64,000 bases of DNA, from NCBI GenBank assembly GCA_004794655.1, contig SMMW01000555.1:5117001-5181000 (forward strand), given 5' to 3'. Made by a program: the position numbers and the translations under genes. Shown here in pieces: positions 32,601-43,572 of the stretch. The notes below the pieces were generated by a model that did not search any database, was not told the DNA's origin, and saw only the letters and a program-made list of their open reading frames with translations. Within the stretch, counting starts at the first letter, position 1; each line of letters starts with the position of its first letter. The stretch is from Marisa cornuarietis. Its lineage: Eukaryota; Mollusca; Gastropoda; Architaenioglossa; Ampullariidae.

Positions 32601-35600
32601 CTGCCAGAAGCTTTTTTTAAAAAAAAAAATTCTTGTGTTACTAAGTGTTTTCTGTCAAACTTCATTACTTCTGAGTTATTTAGTTTTTGTCCAGGTGATG
32701 GTGCTTACTGATATCATCCTGACACATCAGACTTTTGTAATCCATCCAAAGTGGTTGTAAATGTTTTTTCCCCCACCGTTTCTATGTGTATGTGTGCATG
32801 CGTGCGCACATATCTCACACATTGCACATCATCACATAATGACATAAGCAGGCAGAAGACCAGCCCACATACAGCCCCACTTACAACATTCATGCACAAG
32901 CACCCTGGCACCACCACATGCATACTGTGGCATGCACAGGAATACAGTGATGAATCACCTCTAAATATTTAAAAAACAAAATTGTGAGGGCGGACACGCT
33001 GACACTGAAAATGATTAGAAATGATCATTTTACTGCACTAATTGCACTGTATTAGAGCAGCAGTTCTGCATGCAGTTAGCATTGCCTCTTGTTGAATTAC
33101 CACTGAACCATGGTCAGGGGTTTGTGTATCTCAATGATCTTTAAAACTATACCAGCGGGAGCACTAGCTCTTGGCAGGGCCACCCACGTCAGGAGTAAAG
33201 ACTAGACAAAGAGTGGTCCACCAGGGCAATGGATTAAAAATTCATTCATGAAAAAGATACTACTATGGAAACTGAGACTAGGGGCAATCCAACAAACCGT
33301 GGCATTGGAGAGGTAGACCAGGTAACTGGAGTTACAGCTGGGGATCAAAGTTGCAAGGACATTCCCAACCTTCCAGCTGACTCATTACTGCTGGTTGTTG
33401 GAAGGTAACAACACTGAACCACACAGAAAAGTTAGTACAGGCCCTCTGAGAAATGTATCTATACTGATTGGAGAAACAGAAGCAAGTTGTACAAGCAGCG
33501 GAAAGAGAACTCTTGCAAATGGTGACACTATCTTGCGGTCTAGAAGAAACAACACAGAGAAAGGGTTGCAAGATTATCCTAAAACATCTCAAATTAAACT
33601 CCCAACTAGAATGGAAGACAATCAGTAAATGCCTGCTGTATACCAGGTACAGCTCCACATTCATCAAGATTTTTGTCCAAACTTCAGCCTAGAACGTCCG
33701 ATCCTCATCGGAATCTCGCATTCTATCCACTCCACCAACAATGATTGTCGGATGTTCTTCTGTGCATCTAGACAGTGGAACTCTCTTTCATGCCACATTC
33801 GCTTTTCTCAATCAAAGGCAGTATTCGGCGTTAACATTCCGAACGCGGTTGCTTGACCTCAACGATTATTTTTGTCTGCTCCATGGTCGTGAAATACAAT
33901 TTAAGTCCGCGGTCTGCTCGGTCATTCTGTCCAGAATAAAAACGTACCCTCGATGTACTTGCATGGACTGCGACCTCTGGTGACGTCACTCGTTATAAGT
34001 CAATCTACTTGTGCTTTCCTTTTTTTAAAAAAAAAAAAAGCCTCGTCCCATGTTCAGCAAGTGTGTCGGTTATAATATTTCCCCTGCATGTGTTGTCCCT
34101 CGCTTCACACTCCAAACATGGTCTTTCTTCACTGCTGCAGCAGCTCGATCTGTTTCTGTGCTCTCATCCCCTTGCCTCCTTCCAGTTATCACCTCAAGGC
34201 GAACTCTCTACCGCCCTCATTTAAAAAAAAAAAAACAACCTTCCACCGACTTGCTATGAGCGACAATCTTTACCCGTGCCCTGTTAGAAAGGCGGTGTGG
34301 GGGTCCTTTGCAGTCACGATTACGATGTGCCCAGACGAGCGCATTACCCTCAACACGACCCGAAGCCTTTGATGGGTCATACCTGTACAGGTCAAGCAGA
34401 AACCAGATGCGAGCCCTCCTTCTTCTGACCTAGCTGCTGCAGAAGCGACAACAGCCCTTTCCCAGTAGCTTCTGCCGCGCTGCACGGGCATACGGCTTTG
34501 AGATCACCTCGCCCGCACACGCTACATACCCGTAAACTAATTCAAAGATATGGCAGAAAGAAAGGGACTGACAACAGCTTTTTATCCACTGCAGTAGGAA
34601 TCTGTATTCAGGATGTACATTTTCCGTATTCTGCATTGAAAAATAAAAATAACTAGTTTTGTTTTATCCATCTGAAATTTAGCAAGCTAAGGTAAAATGA
34701 TATATTTTATTTATTTTAAATATACATATTTTTTAACAGAGGAAAGAAAAAGGAAGGCTAGATGAGAAAAACTGTAAAAATAATCGATCAAAACACTATT
34801 TCTTCTTTCTTCACATATGTTATTAAGAATGCTAGCTCTTTAGTACAAATCAGGTTAAACAGCCATGCTGTACTGTACAAGTCAGAGTCCAGAAACTATC
34901 AACTGTTTTAAGAAATGACTGTTGCATTTAAAAGTAAGAATAATTTCTGTATAGAATTACATATCTTGAAATCTATTAAATATCATTTCATGACTGAATT
35001 GAAACTATAAGACCAAGGCTAATAATTTTGTAAAGGTTCCCATGTCAGTAATGTCTGGGCAACATCAAAATGCAACCACTATAACAAAAATTGATAAAAG
35101 TGGCAGAGAGATAGAATGAATGATGAGAAGATAAAGTGTTGAAGTAATGTAACCTGATTCCATATCACCCTCTCATGTTTTCAGTTTGCATTATTTTTTG
35201 TGAAAGAGTAATGGACTGGATAATAAACTGTAATCAAGATATGGAGTGAGTCTTTTGTTCTTTCATTCACACACTATCAATTTGGTTTTTAAATTATCCA
35301 CAGCTGGTTGTAGCAGAATGTGCCGCAGGTGACAAGCTATATACCTACTGATATTTTTCGATGCAAACTGATGTTAACATTTAAAGAGAAATATGTGATT
35401 ATTATATGATATGGTATAGGGTTGTAAGAAGAGTTCAACATATTGGTCAAAGTGGCCTTAAGAACAAAATATTTGCAGAGAAAAGTAAGAACACTTAAAT
35501 GTTCTCGTGTCAAGTAAGGAAAGGCAGATACAGTGAAAATTTGTCACACTGATTGAGGAAAAACATATCAGTAAGGTCATAAATGTTGTCATCCTTTTGG

Positions 35601-38600
35601 GCCATTGTCGATCCAAGCAGTCTTTTTCAACCCAAACTTTTCACACTGCAGGTATGTAGAACTACATTGCACTAACACAGCTACACTCTTCTCATAGACT
35701 CTACTGCTGTACTGCTGAGGAGGTACAGTGCCCATTCTGTCTTACTTATTTGTGCTTTTTTATCTCATTAAAAAAAATCACTCAAGTGGGCATTCATGTT
35801 GCCATAGAATATGATCTAGCAACTTCTCTTTCCAACTCTTCAACAGCATCAATTCTAAGAAGTGGATGCCACTGTCAAGTGCATTATTTTCTCGGTAAGA
35901 GGAAATGGAAATTTCTAAATGCCAGTAGTTTCTTTCTGATATCTTAGCAACATCTTTTTCATTGTTGGTGATTCCTAAAGTTACCATCCTGGTGTACCTG
36001 TGAGTGGCTGCTGAGACGATGCCATTCTTGTTTCAACTCTTCTGATTCCGCTGCCAAGAATCATTTCCCACCACCAACCTCCAAAGCAATAAAAACTTTA
36101 AGAGAACAAGCTGGGTATTTTCTCTTCTTCTTTAAGAGGGACCACTCTGTATGACCACTCCATGTCACTTATTGTTGCACACAGAACTGGGGACTGTTTG
36201 GCTACAAGGTATGCAAGTATATTGGTTCGGATGCGAGAGCCCTCACCGCTCAGCTACCTGTTTCCCTTTTACCTCTATTGACTAATTTCTTTTTAAATGC
36301 CCAAACAAAATAAGAATAATAAAAACACAACAATGATAATAATTGTAATAACACCTGTACATACCATTTCCTGTCATCACGGCTAATTTATATCTACAAG
36401 TTTTTCTACTAGTATTTAATTTAGGTCATTGTAGGGTGATATAGAGACCATATTTTTCTCAGAGCCAGCTTTTTGTGAGAGTGGTACCAGTCACCTCTGC
36501 CTCTGGCTATTTTACTTTCCCAAAACTCTATGTGGAGTCAGGTGCCCATTCCTGACAGTTGGGTCAACTAGGGGGGGCGTTTGCTGTGTCACAGGTTATT
36601 GAACCCATGTGGTACTGGGTTCAGACAGCAGTGTCCTCCATCTGCTTCCCTGGCAATCTATATGTTTTTTTCCAATATTTCCTAAGCATAGTTCTGAAGC
36701 TGAAATGTCAGTTCAAAATTGGGGATGGTCTGGTGCTCACCTTCCAGCTTCTCACCATTTTTAACCATAGGAGGTCATAATGCTTCACAAATATAATTTG
36801 CATAAATTGTCATTTGCATAGTTTTTCAATTTTTTCCCCCTTTTCTGGCAGCATCAAGACAGTTGAGGAAAGTAAGATGACATAGTCTGGCTGAAATACT
36901 GGGATGCCAACATCTACTATTTTCATAAACATTAACATGATGCTCAAGAAGCAGGAGATGGCTAAGATGGTCATAAAATAAAAGTTGACTGGTTGGCTTT
37001 AGCCATACAGCTAGTGCCTTGCGGCCGACTATGCGTCTGGCTCCTGCTGACTCAAGGCCATCACACCACACAGCAGACAGGGGTATGTGAAAGACAAATA
37101 CCAGGAGAATGGACATGAGCCAGCAAAGGTATGCACTCACAAGGAATGCCCAAAAAAGTAGAGACAAAGGAACCATACCCAGATATAAAAAACAAAACGA
37201 AGCAAAAACCTGCTTCACCACTCTTCCCTCCCCTCCACTCCCATCCCCTCTGCAAAAAGCAGAAGGAAACAAATGAACTCCTAGAACACAGTTCTCTTGC
37301 GAACAATTTCTGTCTAATCTTCTGGTTTTTCAAATTTTGATAATGAGAGGATATTTATAGTAAAATAAGACTTTTAAATAAGCAACAAATTGGGTGTGAC
37401 ATCTGCCTGACTCCTGAGGACTGAGGTTGCATGTGCGTGTCTTGGTGCCTGTTGGTGTGTACACAGATGATGTATTACAACAGTGACTGGATGTATTAAA
37501 AAAAGTATGCTTTATACAAGTAGAATTCAAGGAAAATATATGTTAGCTGCACTGGTTGAGTGCTTAGATACACAGAACCTGCTATTTAAGTCTTGCTGAG
37601 GTAATGAACACTGGGAATACATTAATCCAACAAGCCTAATGAGGTAGCATCCGGGCCTTGGAAGCCTAAGTGATAGGGCTACCTTTAATAATGTTATGTA
37701 TAAACTACTCAGTCTTGTTGCCTTGTGTGTGCGATAAATGTGTAAGATTGTACAAGTCATACATTGTATTCAGTTACATAACATTATCCTTTATACATTT
37801 GACTACTATGCCATCTTGCAAAGTTTTTTTTATCACATACCACCTGGAACCTCCACTGTGCAGATATAAATATGTATACAACTGCTTCAAAATGAACAAT
37901 AATGACAATATTGTTAATGTTGTTAATAATATAATACATCCAAGTCACAATCTAATCATAATTGGCTACCATTTTTAAGGGTGCATATGTTTTTGTTAAA
38001 GTTCCTTGTCTATCAATCTGGGGTCTGTTTAAGTTTACTTCTGCAGATCAAATCCAATCTTCCAAGAAAACAAAATCCTTGTTGTGCACATTAGATGTGC
38101 ACATATCTTTGTAAGTACCAAAAGCATGCGTACAAATACATCAGAAGACCATAATATACATGAAGATGTGTTTGTATAATGATTGTAGCCCAATGGTCAC
38201 CCCTTCTCATTCCCATGTGCATCTTGATCGCACTTATTCACATACACTAACAATAACCTCCAGTAAGCCGCTGAAATAATTACTTAAACCTGGGATACTG
38301 TGCTAATGTGCTAACAATTTCAGTGCACTTGTGACTCATAACCTTTTTCTGCGCAAACTAAATGAACGTATACCTCACCGGCTTCTATTATGCTTCATCG
38401 TAACTAGGATACTCCACCATATAGCTTTATTTATGTCAGGTCGTCGCGATCCGTGCAAGATGAAAAGCAAAACAAACCACACCCACTCATACTCTCCACT
38501 GATGTAGTTCCCTGAGCAGTTTGCGCAACTGTACGTGTCAAATCGGGAAACATTCTCGGGTCTAAGTGTTGAGATGGGTTTACAGAGCTAAGGATGCTAT

Positions 38601-38697
38601 ACTCACCACTTTTCCCAACTCCCCCGTCGCCGAGGATCACCAGTTTATATTTTCTTCGTCCTCCTCTGTTGTAGCCAGCCAAGGAAGGTGTAGTCAT
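17632..38697 (-). CDS. RIT1: RIT/Ric-type Ras-family small GTPase (5 exons, complete)
   Basis: Exons on the minus strand, 5' to 3': 38697-38607, 31598-31542, 29521-29448, 18493-18302, 17877-17632. They give 660 nt, 219 aa, the same length as human RIT1. Motifs: G1 GDGGVGKS at residues 23-30; G2/effector HDPTIEDAY at 45-53, diagnostic of the RIT/Ric group; G3 DTAGQ at 70-74, with Gln equivalent to Ras Q61; G4 NKCD at 129-132; G5 ETSA at 157-160. The tail after about residue 180 is strongly basic, with no CAAX box, as is typical of RIT/Ric, which bind membranes by basic/hydrophobic tails rather than prenylation. RIT proteins signal to MAPK/p38 and Rho-family pathways. The ORF is open to an upstream in-frame ATG at 38745 (16 more residues). 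I prefer 38697 because [10 protein letters not shown] leads directly into the G domain, but the upstream start is not excluded. Introns are about 7.0, 2.0, 11.0 and 0.4 kb. Invertebrates usually have a single Ric, so RIT1 is a family label. Confidence 0.95.
20304..20356. repeat. Alternating purine-pyrimidine tract (CG/CA)n
   Basis: This is a run of CACGCGCGCACACA-type dinucleotides within the RIT intron. Alternating CG/CA sequence of this length is prone to form Z-DNA. It lies in a locally CpG-rich stretch. Confidence 0.8.
21204..21450. mobile_element. Candidate hAT-like MITE (247 bp) inside RIT intron
   Basis: The ends are short inverted repeats CAGAGCCGG and CCGGCTCTG. The flanks CTCGAAG (21197-21203) and CTCGGAG (21451-21457) differ at one base and may be a decayed target duplication. 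The interior holds a long G run and repeated AAGGCCCCGC motifs. It is a single copy in this window, so the call rests on its ends. Confidence 0.6.
21855..21970 (+). repeat. Diverged dispersed repeat, unit 1 (pair with 24320-24415)
   Basis: Shared order with unit 2: CTGCTGCA, a C-rich tract, CCGTTCC, TTTTGTG or TTTCGTGTTGA, then GGAAGCACAGT(C/T)AGGCCCATTAA. Unit 1 contains a (CCCCA)n run and a short (GT)n run that unit 2 lacks. The function is unknown; it may be one end of an unrecognised transposon. Confidence 0.6.
24320..24415 (+). repeat. Diverged dispersed repeat, unit 2 (pair with 21855-21970)
   Basis: It matches unit 1 in order and in the block ending GGAAGCACAGTTAGGCCCATTAA. It lies 2.4 kb from unit 1 in the same orientation and in the same RIT intron. 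Confidence 0.6.
28538..28766 (-). mobile_element. tRNA-derived SINE, copy 2 (in RIT intron)
   Basis: The minus strand begins with a tRNA-like GGCTAGCCGAGTGGTTAGAG (A-box region, 28757-28740), then continues into the same core as copies 1 and 3: GGTATCTGACCCCA, GGGTTGGGGAAAGGTAAAAG, CTCACAAAAAGCTGGC, GGTCTCCAACACC. No tRNA-Gly-like module is visible ahead of it. It lies in the 11-kb RIT intron. Confidence 0.75.
31965..32530 (+). mobile_element. LINE 3' fragment (CR1/Jockey-like reverse transcriptase C-terminus)
   Basis: The reading frame from 31972 gives [20 protein letters not shown], then [19 protein letters not shown] and CYHVVHGLA, the characteristic C-terminal region of CR1/Jockey-type ORF2. 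It is followed by [14 protein letters not shown] sequence in a shifted frame and a TATTATTATTA tail at about 32514-32526. It is a truncated, inactive fragment within RIT intron 1. Confidence 0.8.
33640..33860 (+). mobile_element. Possible second LINE ORF2 C-terminal relic
   Basis: The frame gives [19 protein letters not shown] followed by [14 protein letters not shown], resembling the conserved R-x-WNSLP-x-x-IR segment near the end of many LINE ORF2 proteins. It stops shortly after. No tail was recognised. It lies about 1.1 kb beyond the clearer LINE fragment in the same intron. Confidence 0.4.
36423..36650 (-). mobile_element. tRNA-derived SINE, copy 3 (in RIT intron 1)
   Basis: It shares the SINE core with copies 1 and 2 (GGAATGGGCACCTGACTCCA, CTCACAAAAAGCTGGCTCTG, GGTCTCTATATCACC on the minus strand) and keeps a B-box-like GGGTTCAATAACC. 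The A-box portion is eroded. The upstream boundary is approximate. Confidence 0.68.
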
Positions 38698-39298
38698 TTT
38701 TTTCGTAAAGTGTATTCCACGCTGTTTTATCACATATCTACACACTTACAACTACCACACTTATATATATATATACTGTCTTGTTTTTAAACTGCGCTAG
38801 CAACAAGTCTGCCACAGCTGTTTTGATTGTACGAGTATTTGATACTAAATTTAGCAGTTCGAAGGGCATGTAAGCCATTTAATGATTGGCTACCGTCGGG
38901 AGGTGCTTATTCAACAATGTTGCTGATAGGATGATTTTATAGACGGCAATTACTCGCCCCCTCCCCTTTACACATGCTCTTCCCGTCTCGTGCTGAGTTA
39001 GCGGAGACGGTGCAACCTCCAACGGTAGAAAAGGGTAGCGAGTTTGCAGGTAAATCCACAAGGTATAGCAGGCTGGCACCGAGGAAAACGCTACGCTGAG
39101 GCCTAATCGTATCGGGGTCAGTCCGTACATGGTATTCGTGATACAGTCGTTTACTGAAATCACGATCGAACTTGTATACACGTCGATCTTGGTAAAAATT
39201 ATGTGACGTTCACTAAAATATACAGATCTTCTCATATAATCTACTAGAATGACGTTTAAAAGTGACAAAAAGCCTATATATATATATAGGGTGCCCTA
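38698..39298 (-). promoter_or_regulatory. Presumed promoter/5' UTR region of the RIT-type gene
   Basis: This is the sequence immediately upstream of the RIT start codon. A TATATATATATA tract at about 38762-38774 is the only TATA-like element, and it may be just a microsatellite. If the in-frame ATG at 38745 is used, part of this stretch is coding. No other motif was recognised. Confidence 0.3.
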
Positions 39299-39470
39299 CA
39301 GTGGTACCTTGCATACGATCGAGTTTAATTCGTTCCGTGAGCGAGCTCGTGTCTCAAACGAATTATTCCCATTTAAAATAACTTAAACAGAATTGGTAAC
39401 TCCGTTCCAGCCCCGAGAAAAATCCCCAAAGTATCGTACATTTGGGGAAAAGTACACGTTTTTAATACAG
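39299..39470 (+). mobile_element. Probable MITE fragment starting CAGTGGTACC
   Basis: The stretch begins CAGTGGTACCTTGCATACGA and continues with ATTCGTTCCGTGAGCGAGCT and related text. From memory, this resembles widespread hAT-like repeats in animal genomes that begin CAGTGGTACC. I could not find the opposite end or a duplicate in the window, so the right boundary is arbitrary. Confidence 0.35.
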
Positions 39471-39472
39471 AA

Positions 39473-39500
39473 ACACACACACACACATATATATATATAT
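39473..39500. repeat. (AC)n(AT)n microsatellite
   Basis: About seven AC units are followed by about seven AT units, just right of the CAGTGGTACC repeat fragment. Confidence 0.85.
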
Positions 39501-39944
39501 GGCTAATAAACAAAAATATCTGAAATAGAAATATACTCGTTATTTATTTCTTCAGGTCGTGCATACAGTAGGATGACATCTACAAGGAACGCCAAATCAC
39601 GTCCAGCTTAGCCATTGCTGCAGTCGCCGTTGCGGTCCTGATATGCGAATGTCTGGCGTGCATGTGCCATGCCATCTTTGGAAAGGGTGGCTCGGTACTT
39701 AAATCTATAGCCACCTCCTCGAGATATGGTTTGTTCGTGTAAATTTCTGCTTTGCCGTTGCTGCTGGTTTTAACTATTATACTTTCTTCTTGTTTGTGTT
39801 GGTATCCATTCCATATGCATTCGCATTACTGAGTCTGTTGAAAATTCATACCGATATTCCCTAGGCTTCTAAACTGGCTTCAGCATGGCCATTGTTCTAG
39901 CGACAATCACACCTAGTAAAAACAAGATAATACTATTATTCCAC

Positions 39945-40640
39945 GGGTCATAGGTCATTTCGCCCTAGACCAAAAGTCAAATCTTCCCACGTAGGTCCAT
40001 TTCGTACCGCGTATGGTCCAATTCGTCTCAAGACAGAAAGGTCAAATCATCCTAAGCCCAAAAGGCGAATCGATCACCGATGAAACAAGTAGCTATTAAC
40101 GTCAAATGTCAGTGGCGTAGGAAGATGCTCGGCTTTTGGGGGGCAAGCTCCATGCTGACAATGAATAACATTCACAGTCTTGCCTTCCCAGCATCTTTTT
40201 TTGGGGGGCGGCTGCCCACTGTTCATACGCCACTGAATGTTACCAAAAGAGCCATACGTTGTTCGAACAATATAGATACGCAAGCTCAACAGCCTATTTA
40301 AAAAAAACAACCTATGCGAATAAATTTAGCATTTTACTAAACCAAAAATGGCCGCCAGGCAATAAGCATGCGGCGAACGTATTTTACAATGGCAAATACA
40401 CGTAATTTTTCTCTTTAAACAAAAGATTATTTAAAAGATTGACATTTTTGCTTATTATTATTATAATATGCAGAGACTTCACTGGTCGGGCATTCATTAA
40501 TAGCTACTTGTTTCATCGGCGATCGTTTCGCCTTTTGGGCTTGTGGGACGAATTGACTTTTGGTGTGGGACGAAATGGTAGGGCCGAAATGGTCTTGGGG
40601 CAAAATGACCCCCCCCCTAACCCCCCCCCCCCGTTCCACG
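39945..40640. mobile_element. TTCGTC-repeat MITE, family D copy 2, carrying a nested insertion
   Basis: The arms share the modules CATTTCG, CAAAAGTCAA and AGCCCAAAAGGCGAA with the copy at 7379-7960, and the terminal inverted repeats here reach about 150 bp (through GATGAAACAAGTAGCTATTAA on both sides). It is interrupted at 40110-40235 by a different MITE. Long C runs lie at the right end (40611-40632). It is non-coding, and the boundaries are approximate. Confidence 0.8.
40110..40235. mobile_element. Nested MITE with CAGTGGCGTA ends (126 bp)
   Basis: The termini CAGTGGCGTA and TACGCCACTG are perfect inverted repeats, flanked by the 5-bp direct repeat AATGT (40105-40109 and 40236-40240). It sits inside the family D element: the uninterrupted copy in ATP synthase intron 2 reads GTCAAATATTATTAAAAG across the same point. 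The CAGTGGCG end is common in hAT-type MITEs, but a 5-bp duplication is not the usual 8, so the superfamily is left open. Confidence 0.88.
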
Positions 40641-41007
40641 CAATCTCGTTAAATCTCTTGACCTACGTGCTGCTCAGGGAGATGAAGACATCGGAGGCGA
40701 AGCCTCTGACTGGGTTCTTCATCATGGCCAGTCTTCTACAAGACGCATCAGCGTAGGGGTATCTAGGAGTCACTCCTTAATATTTTCACACACTTTTTTC
40801 TGCTTTCTTGCAGAATAGTCTTAACAACACTGTTATGGAGGGTCGTGTTGCCAAACAAGTGTCCTCTTACTTGTGACAGTATCATCTTAATTGTGGCAAG
40901 GGGTGGGACTTGAAGACCGGGTAAAGGGCGTGTACTTACTACTTTAGGCGTTATAGTTGTGTTTGGTTTGTAAATTGTTCGAGAATCTTCTAAAACACTT
41001 CCATCTC

Positions 41008-41019
41008 AACAACAACAAC

Positions 41020-41049
<30 letters not shown>
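41008..41049. repeat. (AAC)n/(AAT)n microsatellite
   Basis: About four AAC units run directly into about ten AAT units. It is intergenic and likely polymorphic. Confidence 0.9.
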
Positions 41050-41050
<1 letters not shown>

Positions 41051-41955
41051 TGTACTTGTATCGCGCAGCATCACGAGCAAGATAGGTCGCACTCTGCGCT
41101 GACCAGTAGTGATAAATTAACTACGAACTACAATGGCTACGATCTTCTGGAGTTCAGCTGTCAGGGTTCATTTTTCAGAAGTATTCTGTGAAGGATGGTG
41201 ATCAGACTCTCACAGTCTTAGCTTGGTCGTGAACTGATGTTGCTACTTCTCGATTGTCTAGATATCGTTTGCTGTTGTCTGCTGTCTTAGAAAGTATGGT
41301 CCTGACCAAAAATATTAATCATATTATATCTATGAAGATGTTGCGCCTTTGGTCCTGACGGATGTTTGTTCGTCTGCCATCCTCTGTGTGAGTTGATCCA
41401 ATGTATCTGAGAGTCTTAGCTGATACTGCTTCTCCACACTCTGTTGAGTCTGATTTTTGTTGTCCGATGTCTGAGCAAGAAGGATCATGGCAGCTGTTTC
41501 TTGATCTGCCATCCCCTTAGAGGGTTTCTCCTAAGTATCTAACATCTCCGCTGCTGCCACTTTTGCTTCCATTCATTCTGCCTGGCGTGCGTGTCAGCTG
41601 TGCTGGTTACCATTACTTTCTCTCAACTAGCCTCCACTTCATGTTACCTGGCGCCTCTGGAGAGTATATCAGTTCGTTCTTGGAGTTCTTTGTTGCTGCC
41701 ACATAGTATATCTCAATGCCACCAGCGATGCGCAGCTGCTGATGGACCTGTCTTTGACTGAAATGTCGAATTATTGGACGCTGTACAATGTCACACGCAT
41801 GACACTTCTAAAGACGTTGATGAGGATAGGATACAGAAGTAACATGGCCTACTTCCACGATTGCAGTTATTGATTGAGTTGTTTATGAGGACTGCATCGC
41901 AGATGCACACACACACACACATCTCCGTTCGCCTGACATTTTACGGGCCAGTCTG

Positions 41956-42370
41956 CAGGGCCACCGAGAGCCAGAACGGGCCCCGGGGCAGAGGACCTTT
42001 CTGAGCCCCTGACATTAATCATTAACTGTAATCGTGTATTATTTTCCCAGTATAAAGCAGTATGCTTACAAGTTATAATTAGACTGGCAATATCTGCATT
42101 ACCTTTAGTAACGTACTATAGACAGCAAACAACTAAGATCTACACCCCTTCACGAGGTGAGCATTTTAGAGCTGTGTACACGTAAGTAGTCAGTAAATAA
42201 GGAAAAATTGGTTTGCATTTTGCAGCCGTGTTACTGTATTTGTTTTCTTTCCTCAGAGATTTACTTCAAGAAAAAAATACACTTACCAAGGCCGGGCCCT
42301 CTTCACATCCGCGGACCCGAGTACACCAGACCCCCCCCCCCCATCGATCCCCTCCCCGTTGTCAGGTCTG
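41956..42370 (+). mobile_element. hAT-like non-autonomous element, family C copy 2 (415 bp)
   Basis: It begins CAGGGCCACCGAGAGCCAGA and ends GTTGTCAGGTCTG, with flanking 8-mers CCAGTCTG (41948-41955) and CCAGTTTG (42371-42378), a 7/8 match consistent with a hAT target duplication. It is homologous end to end with the reversed copy at 2875-3265 and contains a long poly-C tract near its right end. It is non-coding. Confidence 0.82.
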
Positions 42371-42894
42371 CCAGTTTGTATGGGTGACTAGTGATTGTTT
42401 TTTTTCCCTCGCCACCTATCGCTAGACGTCGCCTACGCTGCATTCGCTGGTTCTCGTACAATTATTAAGACATCAAATTCTTGCCATATATCTCAAGATG
42501 ACCCGTTAGTGATACAGTGCGATCATACCAGTTGGAGGAGAAAGGCCAGGTAATTGTGGAAGCATAGTAAAAGCAGTAAAAATAGCAGGAGTAGAAGAAG
42601 GATTCGAGTTACAGCAATTTATTTTTTATATGGACCGGATAGAGTTTCAAATAAAACTCAGCATGTTGCAAGTCTTGGCCAATAGCCGGCGAAGAACAAG
42701 GGAACAATTGTGTGCAATGGGCGGGGTGTGAGAGGGCTGATATGTCCGCACCGGCCAAATTTGTTCCGAAAGTCCGGACAGGGTGGACATGGGGCCTGAG
42801 GTTTCACCATGACAGAACTGGTACTGAGGCAACAAATGAAAGGAATCGGGGGAGTACTGAATGACCTAGCGAGTCACTAGCAGGGGAATCCTCT

Positions 42895-42932
42895 GTGTGT
42901 GTGGGGGTGGGGTGGGGTGGGTGGGGATGGGG
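42895..42932 (+). repeat. G-rich tract with G-quadruplex potential
   Basis: After a short GT run there are six runs of three or more G separated by one or two bases, for example GGGGTGGGGTGGGTGGGG. This satisfies the usual G3+N1-7 quadruplex pattern on the plus strand. It is intergenic, between the RIT-type gene and DET1. Confidence 0.75.
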
Positions 42933-43310
42933 TAATTCTTTTGAGTGGGTGTAGGAATAGAAAGGGCACGAGAACACGATATTGTCGAAACCTGCTCGTA
43001 GCTGACAGAAATCTCTCCACGAGGAACAGGGTGAAAGATACGAAGGGAGGGAGGTTGGGGGAAGGGGGTGCAATCACTTAACTCCTCTTCCACGGCATTT
43101 AGTCTTGTCTTAATTGAACTATCTTTCCCGGTCTGAAGCTGGATCAGGAAGAACAGCGATCAACGTCAATCCCATTACCGCAGTTACGTTTTTCGATGCC
43201 TTTACTTTTCTATTACAATGCTGGCGTAAGAAGAAAGGCTAGTACGAAGTCTTCGCAATATAGCTCTATTCGTGGGAACAGTTATTTTCTGTGCGTCCGC
43301 TAAAGGTCTT

Positions 43311-43572
43311 GGGCCAGTTGCACAACATGTTTTTAAACCTTAAAACTGTTCTAAAGAAGCAAAATCTCTTCTTTGCCATTTAGATGCATTGCACCAGAAC
43401 ATAAAAAATTGTGCTGACAGGACGGAAAGTCAGACTTAAACAACTTTATCTTACTTAAACCAGTTTTAGTTTTAAAAATTATAAAATTGTGGTGTGCACT
43501 TTAAACTAATTATCTAAATAGATTTCAGGCTTAAAAGTGTTTAAAATTAGAAATGTGTTGTGCAACTGGCCC
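43311..43572. mobile_element. Palindromic MITE, family A copy 3 (262 bp)
   Basis: It starts GGGCCAGTTGCACAACATGT and ends ATGTGTTGTGCAACTGGCCC, the cleanest inverted termini of the three copies. The interior is the reverse complement of the copy at 4207-4473, showing both were mobilised independently. It is non-coding. Confidence 0.88.

Noticed and set aside
33100..33400. Non-coding stretch with a repeat-like feel upstream of the second LINE relic
   Set aside because: No second copy in the window, no inverted ends and no recognisable protein frame, so I could not support an element.
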